5,587 nt of DNA, from assembly GCA_015494005.1 (NCBI GenBank), contig WGCB01000698.1, positions 1-5,587 on the forward strand. Direction: 5' to 3'. Position 1 is the first letter of the stretch, and each line of letters starts with the position of its first letter. This DNA is from Caldilineaceae bacterium. GTDB lineage: Bacteria; Chloroflexota; Anaerolineae; Caldilineales; Caldilineaceae. The notes beneath the pieces are model-generated. The model ran no database searches and was not told where the DNA came from. It worked only from the letters and a program-made list of their open reading frames with translations. Made by a program: the position numbers and the translations under genes. This document shows positions 1 to 5,512 of the stretch, one piece after another.

Positions 1-380
1 GCGATGTGGGTCTCGTGGCCGATGATCACTGGCACGGGCTGGTCACAGCGGCCGGAGCAGGGCATGGGCGTGGCGTCCTGGTCCGCCAGGCTGGCCAGGA
101 TGGCCTCGCTGCCCCGGGCCCGGCAGATGGGGCCAGTGCAGACCCGAGGGGCCCGCTGTCCTGGCGGTGTCTGGGAGAAGTGATGGTAGAAGGTCACCGT
201 GCCGTAGAGGTCCGCCAGGGGGATGCGCAGGGCCTGGGAGATGGCTTCCAGGGCCTGGGGCGAGAGGTAGCCGTCCCGGTCGTGGAAGGCGTGGAGGATG
301 GGCAGCAGGGGCGCTGGCTCGTCCAACCAGGGGGCCATGAGTTCCTGATCCGCGGCAGAGATAGGGGCCAACACGGGCAT
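1..380 (-). CDS. NuoE/HoxE-like [2Fe-2S] thioredoxin-fold subunit, 3' end outside window
   Basis: The first 126 residues are visible; the gene continues past the left edge. Residues about 25-70 match the helical N-terminal domain of NuoE proteins (LLPILHAFHDRDGYLS, then LADLYGTVTFYHHF). The thioredoxin-like iron-sulfur domain follows, with C81-x4-C86 (VCTGPIC) and C108-x3-C112 (CSGRC), the four ligands of a [2Fe-2S] cluster. In this family the subunit passes electrons to or from a NuoF-type flavin/NADH subunit in complex I, bidirectional hydrogenases or NAD-dependent formate dehydrogenases. A NuoF-like gene is therefore expected to the left, but it cannot be seen. Only 21 residues separate the two cysteine pairs, against about 35 in canonical NuoE, so the cluster domain is compact. 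The ATG at 380 is chosen because GGAG lies 6 bases upstream and the family homology starts soon after. Family assignment is strong; the parent complex is unknown. Confidence 0.88.
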   Translation of the reverse strand, partial: MPVLAPISAADQELMAPWLDEPAPLLPILHAFHDRDGYLSPQALEAISQALRIPLADLYGTVTFYHHFSQTPPGQRAPRVCTGPICRARGSEAILASLADQDATPMPCSGRCDQPVPVIIGHETHI

Positions 381-386
381 AGCAAA

Positions 387-390
387 CTCC
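387..390 (-). promoter_or_regulatory. Ribosome binding site of the NuoE-like gene
   Basis: Read on the minus strand, GGAG stands 6 bases before the ATG at 380. It fixes the start, since no other in-frame start with such a site precedes the conserved domain. Confidence 0.6.
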
Positions 391-471
391 GGAAGTTGGG
401 ACTGGCGATGCGCACAGGGAAGGGATCGGTCCACGCCGAAGGGGGCAGACCATTTTCGGGGGGTGTGCAAT

Positions 472-477
472 AGTTTA
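472..477 (-). promoter_or_regulatory. Possible -10 element for the NuoE-like gene
   Basis: On the minus strand the sequence reads TGC-TAAACT, an extended -10 (TGn) with four of six consensus bases. No good -35 box sits at 16-18 bases. A start near 465 would give a leader of about 85 bases. This is the best leftward candidate in the gap, but it is weak. Confidence 0.25.
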
Positions 478-576
478 GCAGACAATGGGCCCAAAGTCCA
501 TCAAAACAAACGCCATTCGGGGCGATCCTCCGCTGCCCCCTGCCCCTTCCCGTCCGTCCCCGCAAACGAGCGGCTC

Positions 577-587
577 GACGACTCGTC
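577..587. repeat. Short inverted repeat, possible operator
   Basis: The sequence GACGA-C-TCGTC has perfect 5-base arms around one central base. It lies about 26 bases upstream of the proposed -35 box at 613, where an activator or repressor could sit. Such short arms occur often by chance in GC-rich DNA, so the regulatory reading is only a suggestion. Confidence 0.2.
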
Positions 588-612
588 ACGGCATCCTGGC
601 CACAACCAGGGC

Positions 613-641
613 TTGCACGCGTCACAAAAAAAGCGTATTCT
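613..641 (+). promoter_or_regulatory. Candidate sigma-70-type promoter for the DJ-1/HMG-CoA reductase genes
   Basis: A -35 box TTGCAC (613-618) and a -10 box TATTCT (636-641) are separated by the ideal 17 bases. The spacer carries an A-run at 625-632, which stands out against the GC-rich background. The predicted transcription start near 648 gives a leader of about 110 bases before the DJ-1 start codon. The match is partial (three of six and four of six), so this is a reasonable but unproven promoter. Confidence 0.45.
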
Positions 642-681
642 GAAGGCGCATCCCCCGCAGACACCTCACTGCGCCTCCGCC

Positions 682-715
682 CCCTGGGCCTGTGCCAGGG
701 CGAGCGGATGGCCCA
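682..715 (+). promoter_or_regulatory. Leader with two mutually exclusive hairpins
   Basis: CCCTGG (682-687) can pair with CCAGGG (695-700). Alternatively TGGGCC (685-690) can pair with GGCCCA (710-715). The left arms overlap, so the two stems exclude each other in the leader of the DJ-1 transcript. Each stem is only 6 bp, and no known riboswitch class is recognised. In a GC-rich leader this may be chance. Confidence 0.2.
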
Positions 716-743
716 ACCAACCTGTTCTCCAATCCCTGTAACC

Positions 744-751
744 AAAGGAGG
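744..751 (+). promoter_or_regulatory. Strong ribosome binding site of the DJ-1 gene
   Basis: AAAGGAGG is a near-perfect Shine-Dalgarno sequence ending 8 bases before the ATG at 760. It decides the start and suggests efficient translation. Confidence 0.85.
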
Positions 752-759
752 TTTCACAA

Positions 760-1341
760 ATGGGAGCCAAGAAGATCCTGATGCTGGTCGGCGACTTCGG
801 CGAGGATTACGAGATCATGGTGCCTTTCCAGGCCCTGCAGATGGTGGGGCACACGGTCCACGCGGTCTGCCCGGACAAGAAGGCCGGGGACCAGGTGCGC
901 ACCGCGGTCCATGACTTCGAGGGCGACCAGACCTACAGCGAGAAGCCCGGGCACAACTTCACCCTGAACGCGGCGTTCGAGGATGTGGATCCCGAGGAGT
1001 ACGACGCGCTGGTCATCCCCGGGGGGCGGGCGCCCGAGTACCTGCGCCTGAACCAGCGGGTCCTGGAGATCACTCGCCACTTCATCGAGGCGAACAAGCC
1101 CATCGCCGCCATCTGCCACGGCGCCCAGATCCTGACGGCCACGGGGCTGCTGGCTGGCCGGGCCTGCACCGCCTACCCGGCTGTGGGGCCAGAGGTGCAG
1201 CTCTGCGGCGGCAAGTGGATGGACGTGCCGGTGGATCAGGCCTACGTGGACGGCAACCTGGTCACCGCGCCGGCCTGGCCTGCTCACCCCGCCTGGCTGG
1301 CCGAGTTCCTGAAAGTGCTGGGCACGGAGATCCAGCCCTAG
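760..1341 (+). CDS. DJ-1/PfpI family protein, plant DJ-1D-like
   Basis: This 193-residue protein is one complete DJ-1/PfpI (class I amidotransferase-like) domain. The nucleophile elbow is AICHGA, with C119 followed by H120. The conserved acidic residue that tunes the cysteine is E18 in [16 protein letters not shown] (87-95) and GHNFTL (64-69) are subfamily hallmarks. The sequence recalls each half of plant DJ-1D (VPFQALQ, TVH.VCP.KKAGD, TAVHDF, CTAY..VGP), whose members have glyoxalase-III type activity on methylglyoxal; related proteins are annotated as proteases or chaperones. The likely role is cytosolic detoxification of reactive carbonyls or repair of glycation damage, with the exact substrate unproven. 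No signal peptide is seen. The start is fixed by a strong ribosome binding site. HMG-CoA reductase follows after 85 bases with no clear terminator, so the two may share a transcript. Confidence 0.93.
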   Translation: MGAKKILMLVGDFGEDYEIMVPFQALQMVGHTVHAVCPDKKAGDQVRTAVHDFEGDQTYSEKPGHNFTLNAAFEDVDPEEYDALVIPGGRAPEYLRLNQRVLEITRHFIEANKPIAAICHGAQILTATGLLAGRACTAYPAVGPEVQLCGGKWMDVPVDQAYVDGNLVTAPAWPAHPAWLAEFLKVLGTEIQP

Positions 1342-1413
1342 CCCAGAACGCCCCCGCCCAGGTCCACGAAGCCGGGTGTGGGGGCTCCCGCCCGATGTAA
1401 CCTTGTTTTGAAA

Positions 1414-1420
1414 AAAGGAG
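1414..1420 (+). promoter_or_regulatory. Ribosome binding site of HMG-CoA reductase
   Basis: AAAGGAG ends 6 bases before the ATG at 1427. It selects this start and so supports the view that the extra N-terminal domain is translated. It sits in an A-rich patch after a G/C-rich stretch. Confidence 0.8.
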
Positions 1421-1426
1421 AGAGCG

Positions 1427-2983
1427 ATGCCCCTCATTCCCAGCCTGTTGCTCCGGCAGCTGTACACCTACGCTTCGTTGGAAAACACCGACCAGGGCGT
1501 GAAGTTCAGCCTGAAGAACCGCCTGGCCGACGCCAAGTTGACCCAGATCCTGGGCATCCAGGTGGACGGCCAGGACGTGCCCCTGGACGCCATCACCCTG
1601 GAGCTGGCCGATGGCCGCCGGATCCCTGCCACCCAGGTCTCCCGGGACCATCCCATCGACTTCCCCCTGGCCGCGGAGGTGACCGTCCACCTGCGACGGG
1701 AGCCCCTGTCCCCGGGCAAGCACAAGATCGGGATCGCGGTGCAGACCGAGCCCTTCGGCAAGCTCAAATTCAGCGTGGAGGACTCCCTGGCGGAGAAGAA
1801 GGAGACCCGGATCCGCATCCCCCGGGACAAGCAGGACGACTACTCGGAGGAGATCATCAAGAAGCGGCAGAAGTTCGTGGAGGAGTTTGCCGGGGTCAAG
1901 CTCAACCACGTGACCCACTACTCCTTCGACCCCCACGTGACCAAGGGCAACATCGAGAACTTCACCGGCACGGCCCAGGTGCCCATCGGACTGGCCGGGC
2001 CCATCCACGTGAACGGGGAGCACGCCCAGGGGGATTTCCTGGTGCCCCTGGCCACCACGGAGGGCACCCTGGTGGCCTCCTACAACCGGGGGATCAAGGC
2101 GCTGAACCTGAGCGGGGGCGTCCGCTGCGCCATCATGGCCGACGCCATGCAACGGGCCCCGGTCTTCGTCTTCAACGATGCGGCCTCGGCCCGGGATTTC
2201 ACCTTCTGGGTGGAGGAGAACATCGACAAGGTGCGGGAGGAGGCGGAGGCCACGTCCCGGGTGGCCAAGCTGCTCTACATCGACTACTACCTGGCCAACA
2301 AGTTCGCCTACCTGCGCTTCAACTTCAGCACCGGGGACGCGGCAGGGCAGAACATGGTGGGCCGAGCCACCTTCGCGGCCTGCAGCTGGATCCTGGACAG
2401 CTACCGCACGGACGAGAAGGGCATCCAGAAGTTCTACCTGGAGTCCAACTTCGCCACGGACAAGAAGGCCTCCCAGGTGAACATCATGCGCACCCGGGGC
2501 AAGCGGGTCACCGCGGAGGCGGTGGTGAAGAAGGACATCCTGAACCAGTACATGCGGGTGGACACGGAGCAGCTGCTCTACCATTACGGGGTGGCCAACA
2601 TCGGCTCCTTCATGTCCGGGGTGAACAACAACGGCCTCCACTCGGCCAACGCCATCACGGCCATCTTCATCGCCACCGGCCAGGACGTGGCCAACGTCTC
2701 CGAGTCCTCGGCCGGCATCCTCTACGTGGAGGGCACACCCGAGGGAGACCTCTACATGTCCATCACCATCCCCTCCCTGATCGTGGCCACCTACGGCGGG
2801 GGCACTGGCCTGCCCACCCAGCGGGAATGCCTGGAGATCATGGGCTGCTACGGCAAGGGGAAGGTGCGCAAGTTCGCGGAGATCGTGACCGCCACGGTCC
2901 TGGCCGGGGAGCTCTCCCTGGCCGCGGCCATCTCGGCCCTGGACTGGGTCTCCAGCCACGAGCAGTACGGGCGCAACCGCTAG
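1427..2983 (+). CDS. Hydroxymethylglutaryl-CoA reductase, class I type, with extra N-terminal domain
   Basis: This enzyme reduces HMG-CoA to mevalonate with NAD(P)H, the committed step of the mevalonate route to isoprenoids. The catalytic domain spans about residues 135-518. Expected catalytic residues are all present: E212 in ATTEGTLVASYNRG, K346 in FATDKK, D420 in TGQDVAN, and H511 in VSSHEQ near the C terminus. IENFTG (176-181) stands at the ENVIG dimer motif and GDAAGQN (303-309) at the DAMGMN cofactor motif. The GGGTGLPTQ and LAGELSLAA blocks and the overall match to the human domain point to class I. No membrane segments are seen, so it should be soluble, unlike animal HMG-CoA reductase. 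Its 518 residues exceed the usual 420-430 of soluble bacterial enzymes. The excess is residues 1 to about 122, a predicted beta-rich domain ending in GKLKFSVEDSLAEKK and probably reaching the core through a short charged linker. Upstream is the DJ-1 gene; a hairpin follows. A gene symbol is left empty because hmgA and mvaA are both used. Confidence 0.96.
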   Translation: MPLIPSLLLRQLYTYASLENTDQGVKFSLKNRLADAKLTQILGIQVDGQDVPLDAITLELADGRRIPATQVSRDHPIDFPLAAEVTVHLRREPLSPGKHKIGIAVQTEPFGKLKFSVEDSLAEKKETRIRIPRDKQDDYSEEIIKKRQKFVEEFAGVKLNHVTHYSFDPHVTKGNIENFTGTAQVPIGLAGPIHVNGEHAQGDFLVPLATTEGTLVASYNRGIKALNLSGGVRCAIMADAMQRAPVFVFNDAASARDFTFWVEENIDKVREEAEATSRVAKLLYIDYYLANKFAYLRFNFSTGDAAGQNMVGRATFAACSWILDSYRTDEKGIQKFYLESNFATDKKASQVNIMRTRGKRVTAEAVVKKDILNQYMRVDTEQLLYHYGVANIGSFMSGVNNNGLHSANAITAIFIATGQDVANVSESSAGILYVEGTPEGDLYMSITIPSLIVATYGGGTGLPTQRECLEIMGCYGKGKVRKFAEIVTATVLAGELSLAAAISALDWVSSHEQYGRNR

Positions 2984-3033
2984 GGCCAGCTGTCAGCCAG
3001 GCCGAAAGCTCGGGGCATCCGTTCTCTCCTTGT

Positions 3034-3063
3034 GGGCCCTGGATCGAGCACGATCCAGGGCCC
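3034..3063 (+). terminator. Perfect 13-bp hairpin after HMG-CoA reductase
   Basis: The arms GGGCCCTGGATCG (3034-3046) and CGATCCAGGGCCC (3051-3063) pair perfectly around the loop AGCA. The stem lies 50 bases past the reductase stop and 85 bases before the next start. There is no T-run after it on either strand, so it is not a textbook intrinsic terminator. It could still stop transcription, protect the 3' end of the mRNA, or be a protein site, since CCAGGGCCCTGG (3055-3066) is itself a 12-base palindrome. Confidence 0.5.
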
Positions 3064-3148
3064 TGGCCTCGCTCCACCAGGGGAGTGCCGCCACCATTTC
3101 CCATCGAAGTCCGCACCGAAACCACCACCCAGAAAGCGAACATCCTCC

Positions 3149-4150
3149 ATGCCGAAACCCGTGCAGACCGCCCTGGTGACCTCCGTGGCCCAGGCCATCT
3201 ACCAGGTCCGCCTCCCCCTCCCCTTCGCCCTGAACAGCGTCAACTGCTACCTCCTGGTCGACGAGGCTGGCTGGACCATCCTGGACACGGGCCTGGGCAC
3301 TTCCCTGGGCCGGGCCGGCTGGCAGGAGGCCTTCCAGAGCCTGGGCATCGGCCCCCAGGACGTGCGCCAGATCGTCCTCACCCACGGCCACCCGGATCAC
3401 TACGGCATGAGCGGCTGGCTGCAGCAGCGCAGCCCCCAGGCGCCGGTCCTCATGACCCGGGAGACGGACTGGTTCTCCCGCTACGTCTGGCGGGACCCCA
3501 CCCAGTGGCAGGGGGAGATGCGGGACTACCTGGCCCGCAGCGGCCTGCCCCCGGAGATGGAGGCCAAGATCCTGGAGGACATGGCCGTGATGCGCGCCCG
3601 GGTCCAGCCCCCGCCGGAGCAGGTGATCCTGCTGGAGCCGGGGCAGATCCTGGAGATGGGCGGCCGTCGCTTCCGGGCCATCAAGGCGGAGGGGCACAGC
3701 GACGACCAGATCATCTTCCACGACCCGGAGGAGCGACTGCTCCTGGCCGGGGACCAGGTGCTCATGCGCATCACCCCCAACATCGGCCTCTGGCCGGGAA
3801 CCCGTCCCCAGCCCCTGGCCCGCTACCTGGCCTCTCTCCAGGAGCTGGCCCAGCTGGAGGTGAGGGTGGCCCTGCCCGGCCACGGGCGGCTGATCCAGGA
3901 CCTGGCCGGCCGCATCCAGGAGCTGGAGGCCCATCACCGGCAGCGGCTGGCGGAGATGTTCCAGGCCGTGGCCCAGGAGGGGAGCAACGCCTATCAGGTC
4001 TCCCGCCGGGTCTTCGCCTACGACCACTTCTCCACCCACGAGATCCGCTTCGCGGTGGCCGAGACCCTGGCCCACCTGGAGCATCTGGTGGCGGAGGGGG
4101 CCCTGGCCCGGGAGACCGAGAAGGGCCGCTGGATCTACCGGCCGGCCTAA
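3149..4150 (+). CDS. Metallo-beta-lactamase fold hydrolase, LACTB2-like
   Basis: This 333-residue protein has all the metal ligands of a two-zinc metallo-beta-lactamase fold hydrolase: H79, H81, D83 and H84 in THGHPDHYG, then H183 in EGHSDDQ, D202 in LAGDQVL, and H245 in LPGHGRLI. An early RLPLPFALNSVNCYLL strand and the LDTG turn are typical. After the catalytic domain, residues about 260-333 look like the winged-helix tail of LACTB2-type proteins (ending EGALARETEKGRWIYRP). Family members include glyoxalase-II-like thioesterases and nucleases; the substrate here cannot be told from sequence. No signal peptide is seen. The ATG at 3149 is chosen because homology begins soon after it and the only earlier in-frame start, GTG 3032, would translate the hairpin and a proline/arginine-rich low-complexity stretch. 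A good ribosome binding site is lacking. The gene stands alone between the hairpin and the recO promoter. Confidence 0.9.
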   Translation: MPKPVQTALVTSVAQAIYQVRLPLPFALNSVNCYLLVDEAGWTILDTGLGTSLGRAGWQEAFQSLGIGPQDVRQIVLTHGHPDHYGMSGWLQQRSPQAPVLMTRETDWFSRYVWRDPTQWQGEMRDYLARSGLPPEMEAKILEDMAVMRARVQPPPEQVILLEPGQILEMGGRRFRAIKAEGHSDDQIIFHDPEERLLLAGDQVLMRITPNIGLWPGTRPQPLARYLASLQELAQLEVRVALPGHGRLIQDLAGRIQELEAHHRQRLAEMFQAVAQEGSNAYQVSRRVFAYDHFSTHEIRFAVAETLAHLEHLVAEGALARETEKGRWIYRPA

Positions 4151-4181
4151 CCCGTTCCTCCCTCCCCATTTCCCGTTTTCC

Positions 4182-4210
4182 TTGCTCCCCCCAGGAGCCG
4201 GTGATATAAT
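4182..4210 (+). promoter_or_regulatory. Extended -10 promoter for the recO operon
   Basis: A perfect TATAAT (4205-4210) is preceded by TGA (4202-4204), which forms a complete extended -10 motif. TTGCTC (4182-4187) sits 17 bases upstream as a half-matching -35 box. In this GC-rich window a TATAAT with ideal context is unlikely to be chance. The predicted start, 7 bases past the -10 box, is A4217. It would drive recO, the pyrophosphohydrolase and the membrane protein. Confidence 0.75.
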
Positions 4211-4216
4211 CCGGGC

Positions 4217-4285
4217 ATGAATGTGCACCGTAGGCCCATCCCCCCGCTGCTTTCCCCCTGGCTAGGACGCACGCCTCGTGGCTGA
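4217..4285 (+). CDS. Possible leaderless 22-residue leader peptide overlapping recO
   Basis: An ATG at 4217 opens a frame of 22 codons ending at the TGA 4283-4285, just inside recO, whose GTG is at 4278. The peptide begins MNVHRRPIPPLL and resembles no known protein. Its ATG coincides with the predicted transcription start, so it could be translated as a leaderless message and pass ribosomes to the weakly primed recO start. No ribosome binding site exists in the transcript for it. This is a hypothesis from position only; a chance short frame is the simpler alternative. Confidence 0.25.
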   Translation: MNVHRRPIPPLLSPWLGRTPRG

Positions 4286-5072
4286 GCGAAACCGCAGCTA
4301 CCGCACCCAGGCGGTCATCCTGCGCCGCCGGGACTACCGGGACGCGGACCGCATCCTGACGGTCTTCACGCCCCGCCTGGGCAAGCTCCAGCTCATCGCC
4401 AAGGGCATCCGCAAGACCACCAGCCGCAAGGCCGGTCACCTGGAGCTCTTCACCCACACCTCCCTGCAGGTGGCCCAGGCCCGCACCTGGGACATCATCA
4501 CCGAGGCGGTGACGGTGGAGAGCTTCCGCCACCTGCGCCAGGATTTGGGCCGCATCAGCCGGGCCAGCTACGTCTGCGAGCTGGTGGATCGCTTCACCGA
4601 GGAGGGGGACGAGAACCAGCTTCTCTGGGACCTCCTGCTCCTGGCCCTCCGCCAGTTGGACCAGGGTGAAAGTGAGCTCTTCCTGCGTTGGTTCGAGCTG
4701 CGCCTGCTCAGCCTGACCGGCTTCCAGCCCCAGATCTTCCGCTGCCTGGGCTGCGGTGACGAGCTCCAGCCGGTGACCAACTTCCTGAACCTGCAGGCCG
4801 GCGGCGTCTTCTGCCCCCGCTGCGGGGAAGGGCAACCGGGCATGGAGCCGGTGGAGAAGGACGTGCTGAAAGTCCTACGCCACCTCCAGCGCAGCCCCTG
4901 GCGCAAGGTCCAGGCCCTGAGCCTGCGCCCCCAGACCTTGCAGGCGGTGGAGGGCATCCTGCACCGCTACCTGCTCACCATCCTGGAGCGCCATCTGCAG
5001 TCCGTGGACTTCCTGAAGCGAGTGCGGCGTCAGCGCCAGACAGCCGCCACCGACCGCACCAACCCATCCTGA
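4278..5072 (+). CDS. recO: DNA repair protein RecO
   Basis: RecO works with RecR to remove SSB and load RecA on single-stranded gaps in the RecF pathway, and it also anneals DNA strands. The 264-residue length is normal. The N-terminal OB-fold is clear (TQAVILRRRDYRDADRIL, then GKLQLIAKGIRK, residues 10-46). The helical C-terminal part carries a zinc-binding site of two pairs, C156-x2-C159 (CLGCG) and C179-x2-C182 (CPRCG), present in many but not all RecO proteins. The GTG at 4278 is the first usable start because an in-frame TAG lies at 4263. A weak AGGA stands 10 bases upstream. It is the first gene of a short operon behind a strong promoter, with the pyrophosphohydrolase 11 bases after it. 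The last residues form a short basic/polar tail of no clear function. Confidence 0.95.
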   Translation: MAERNRSYRTQAVILRRRDYRDADRILTVFTPRLGKLQLIAKGIRKTTSRKAGHLELFTHTSLQVAQARTWDIITEAVTVESFRHLRQDLGRISRASYVCELVDRFTEEGDENQLLWDLLLLALRQLDQGESELFLRWFELRLLSLTGFQPQIFRCLGCGDELQPVTNFLNLQAGGVFCPRCGEGQPGMEPVEKDVLKVLRHLQRSPWRKVQALSLRPQTLQAVEGILHRYLLTILERHLQSVDFLKRVRRQRQTAATDRTNPS

Positions 5073-5083
5073 CAGGTCTTTCC

Positions 5084-5512
5084 ATGCACATCCGCGACTA
5101 CCAAGCCTGGCTAGAAGAGTGGGACCGGGCCCGCACCTGGGACAGAACGCTGCTCAGCCACACCCTGCTCCATGCCCTGGAGGAGCTGGGCGAGGTGAGC
5201 AAGCTGGTCCAGATGCTGGAGGGCTATCGTCCCCTGGATCCGCCGGACGAGGAGGCGGTGCGGCAGGCCCTGGCCATGGAGCTGAGCGACCTGCAGGTGA
5301 TGCTCTTCAAGCTGGCCTACCAGGCCGGGATCGACATGGAGACGGCCATGATCCAGGGGCAGCGCAAGGCGGACCAACGCTTCCCGGACCCGTCCACCGG
5401 CCCGGCGGAACGGGAGGCCTACTGGCGGCGTTTCCAGGAGCGGATCCAGCGGATGGACGAGAGCCCGAGCGGCAGCCCCCGGCCCTCCCAGCCCTGTCAG
5501 GAAGAGCCATGA
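5084..5512 (+). CDS. MazG-like nucleoside triphosphate pyrophosphohydrolase
   Basis: This 142-residue protein carries the all-alpha NTP pyrophosphatase signature, EELGE (E33, E34, E37) and ELSD (E66, D69), which binds magnesium. QRKADQRF (93-100) stands at the place of the usual conserved K, N/D and R residues. The family cleaves (d)NTPs to monophosphates and pyrophosphate, often removing damaged or non-canonical nucleotides. It is a single domain, much shorter than E. coli MazG (about 260 residues, two domains). The last 15 or so residues (SPSGSPRPSQP and on) look disordered. Its place between recO and a membrane protein suggests a genome-maintenance role. The ATG at 5084 has only a weak AGG 7 bases upstream, so translation may depend on coupling to recO. 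Substrate unknown. Confidence 0.88.
   Translation: MHIRDYQAWLEEWDRARTWDRTLLSHTLLHALEELGEVSKLVQMLEGYRPLDPPDEEAVRQALAMELSDLQVMLFKLAYQAGIDMETAMIQGQRKADQRFPDPSTGPAEREAYWRRFQERIQRMDESPSGSPRPSQPCQEEP

Larger units (their letters stand above)
381..759. other. Divergent intergenic region with no gene
   Basis: This 379-base gap separates the leftward NuoE-like gene from the rightward DJ-1 gene. Open frames here lack family resemblance and the local composition is mixed, with A-rich patches around 500-510 and 625-632 and a C/T-rich patch around 527-563, so I read it as control DNA. It holds a plausible rightward promoter at 613-641, a weak leftward -10 at 472-477, a short inverted repeat at 577-587 (GACGA-C-TCGTC) that could be a regulator site, and hairpin-forming arms at 682-715 in the DJ-1 leader. 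Confidence 0.7.

Noticed and set aside
43..453. Minus-strand frame overlapping the left-edge gene
   Set aside because: The neighbouring frame starting at 380 carries the NuoE signature and cysteine ligands, while this one is proline-rich without motifs.
463..741. A 92-codon plus-strand frame in the divergent gap
   Set aside because: It runs through the proposed promoter and leader, has no ribosome site or known domain, and looks like a chance frame.
1351..1384. CCCCC and GGGGG arms between DJ-1 and the reductase as a terminator
   Set aside because: Only five base pairs match before mismatches, the loop is long, and the nearby T-rich stretch is not positioned as a terminator tail.
1262..2959. 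A 565-codon open frame on the minus strand
   Set aside because: It lies opposite the reductase gene, is rich in G, V, H and L with no recognisable domain, and is an antisense shadow of GC-biased codons.
1378..4209. A 943-codon open frame on the plus strand spanning several genes
   Set aside because: It overlaps HMG-CoA reductase and the hydrolase out of frame, reads as proline/glycine/arginine-rich low-complexity protein, and is explained by few stops in GC-rich DNA.
2993..4228. A 411-codon open frame on the minus strand
   Set aside because: It lies opposite the hydrolase, whose metal-binding motifs show the real coding strand.
4221..4265. In-frame upstream ATG as an alternative recO start
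   Set aside because: A TAG at 4263 interrupts the frame before the conserved RecO N terminus.
3771..4835. A 354-codon open frame on the minus strand
   Set aside because: It crosses the ends of two confident plus-strand genes and the promoter between them, and no domain is recognised in it.
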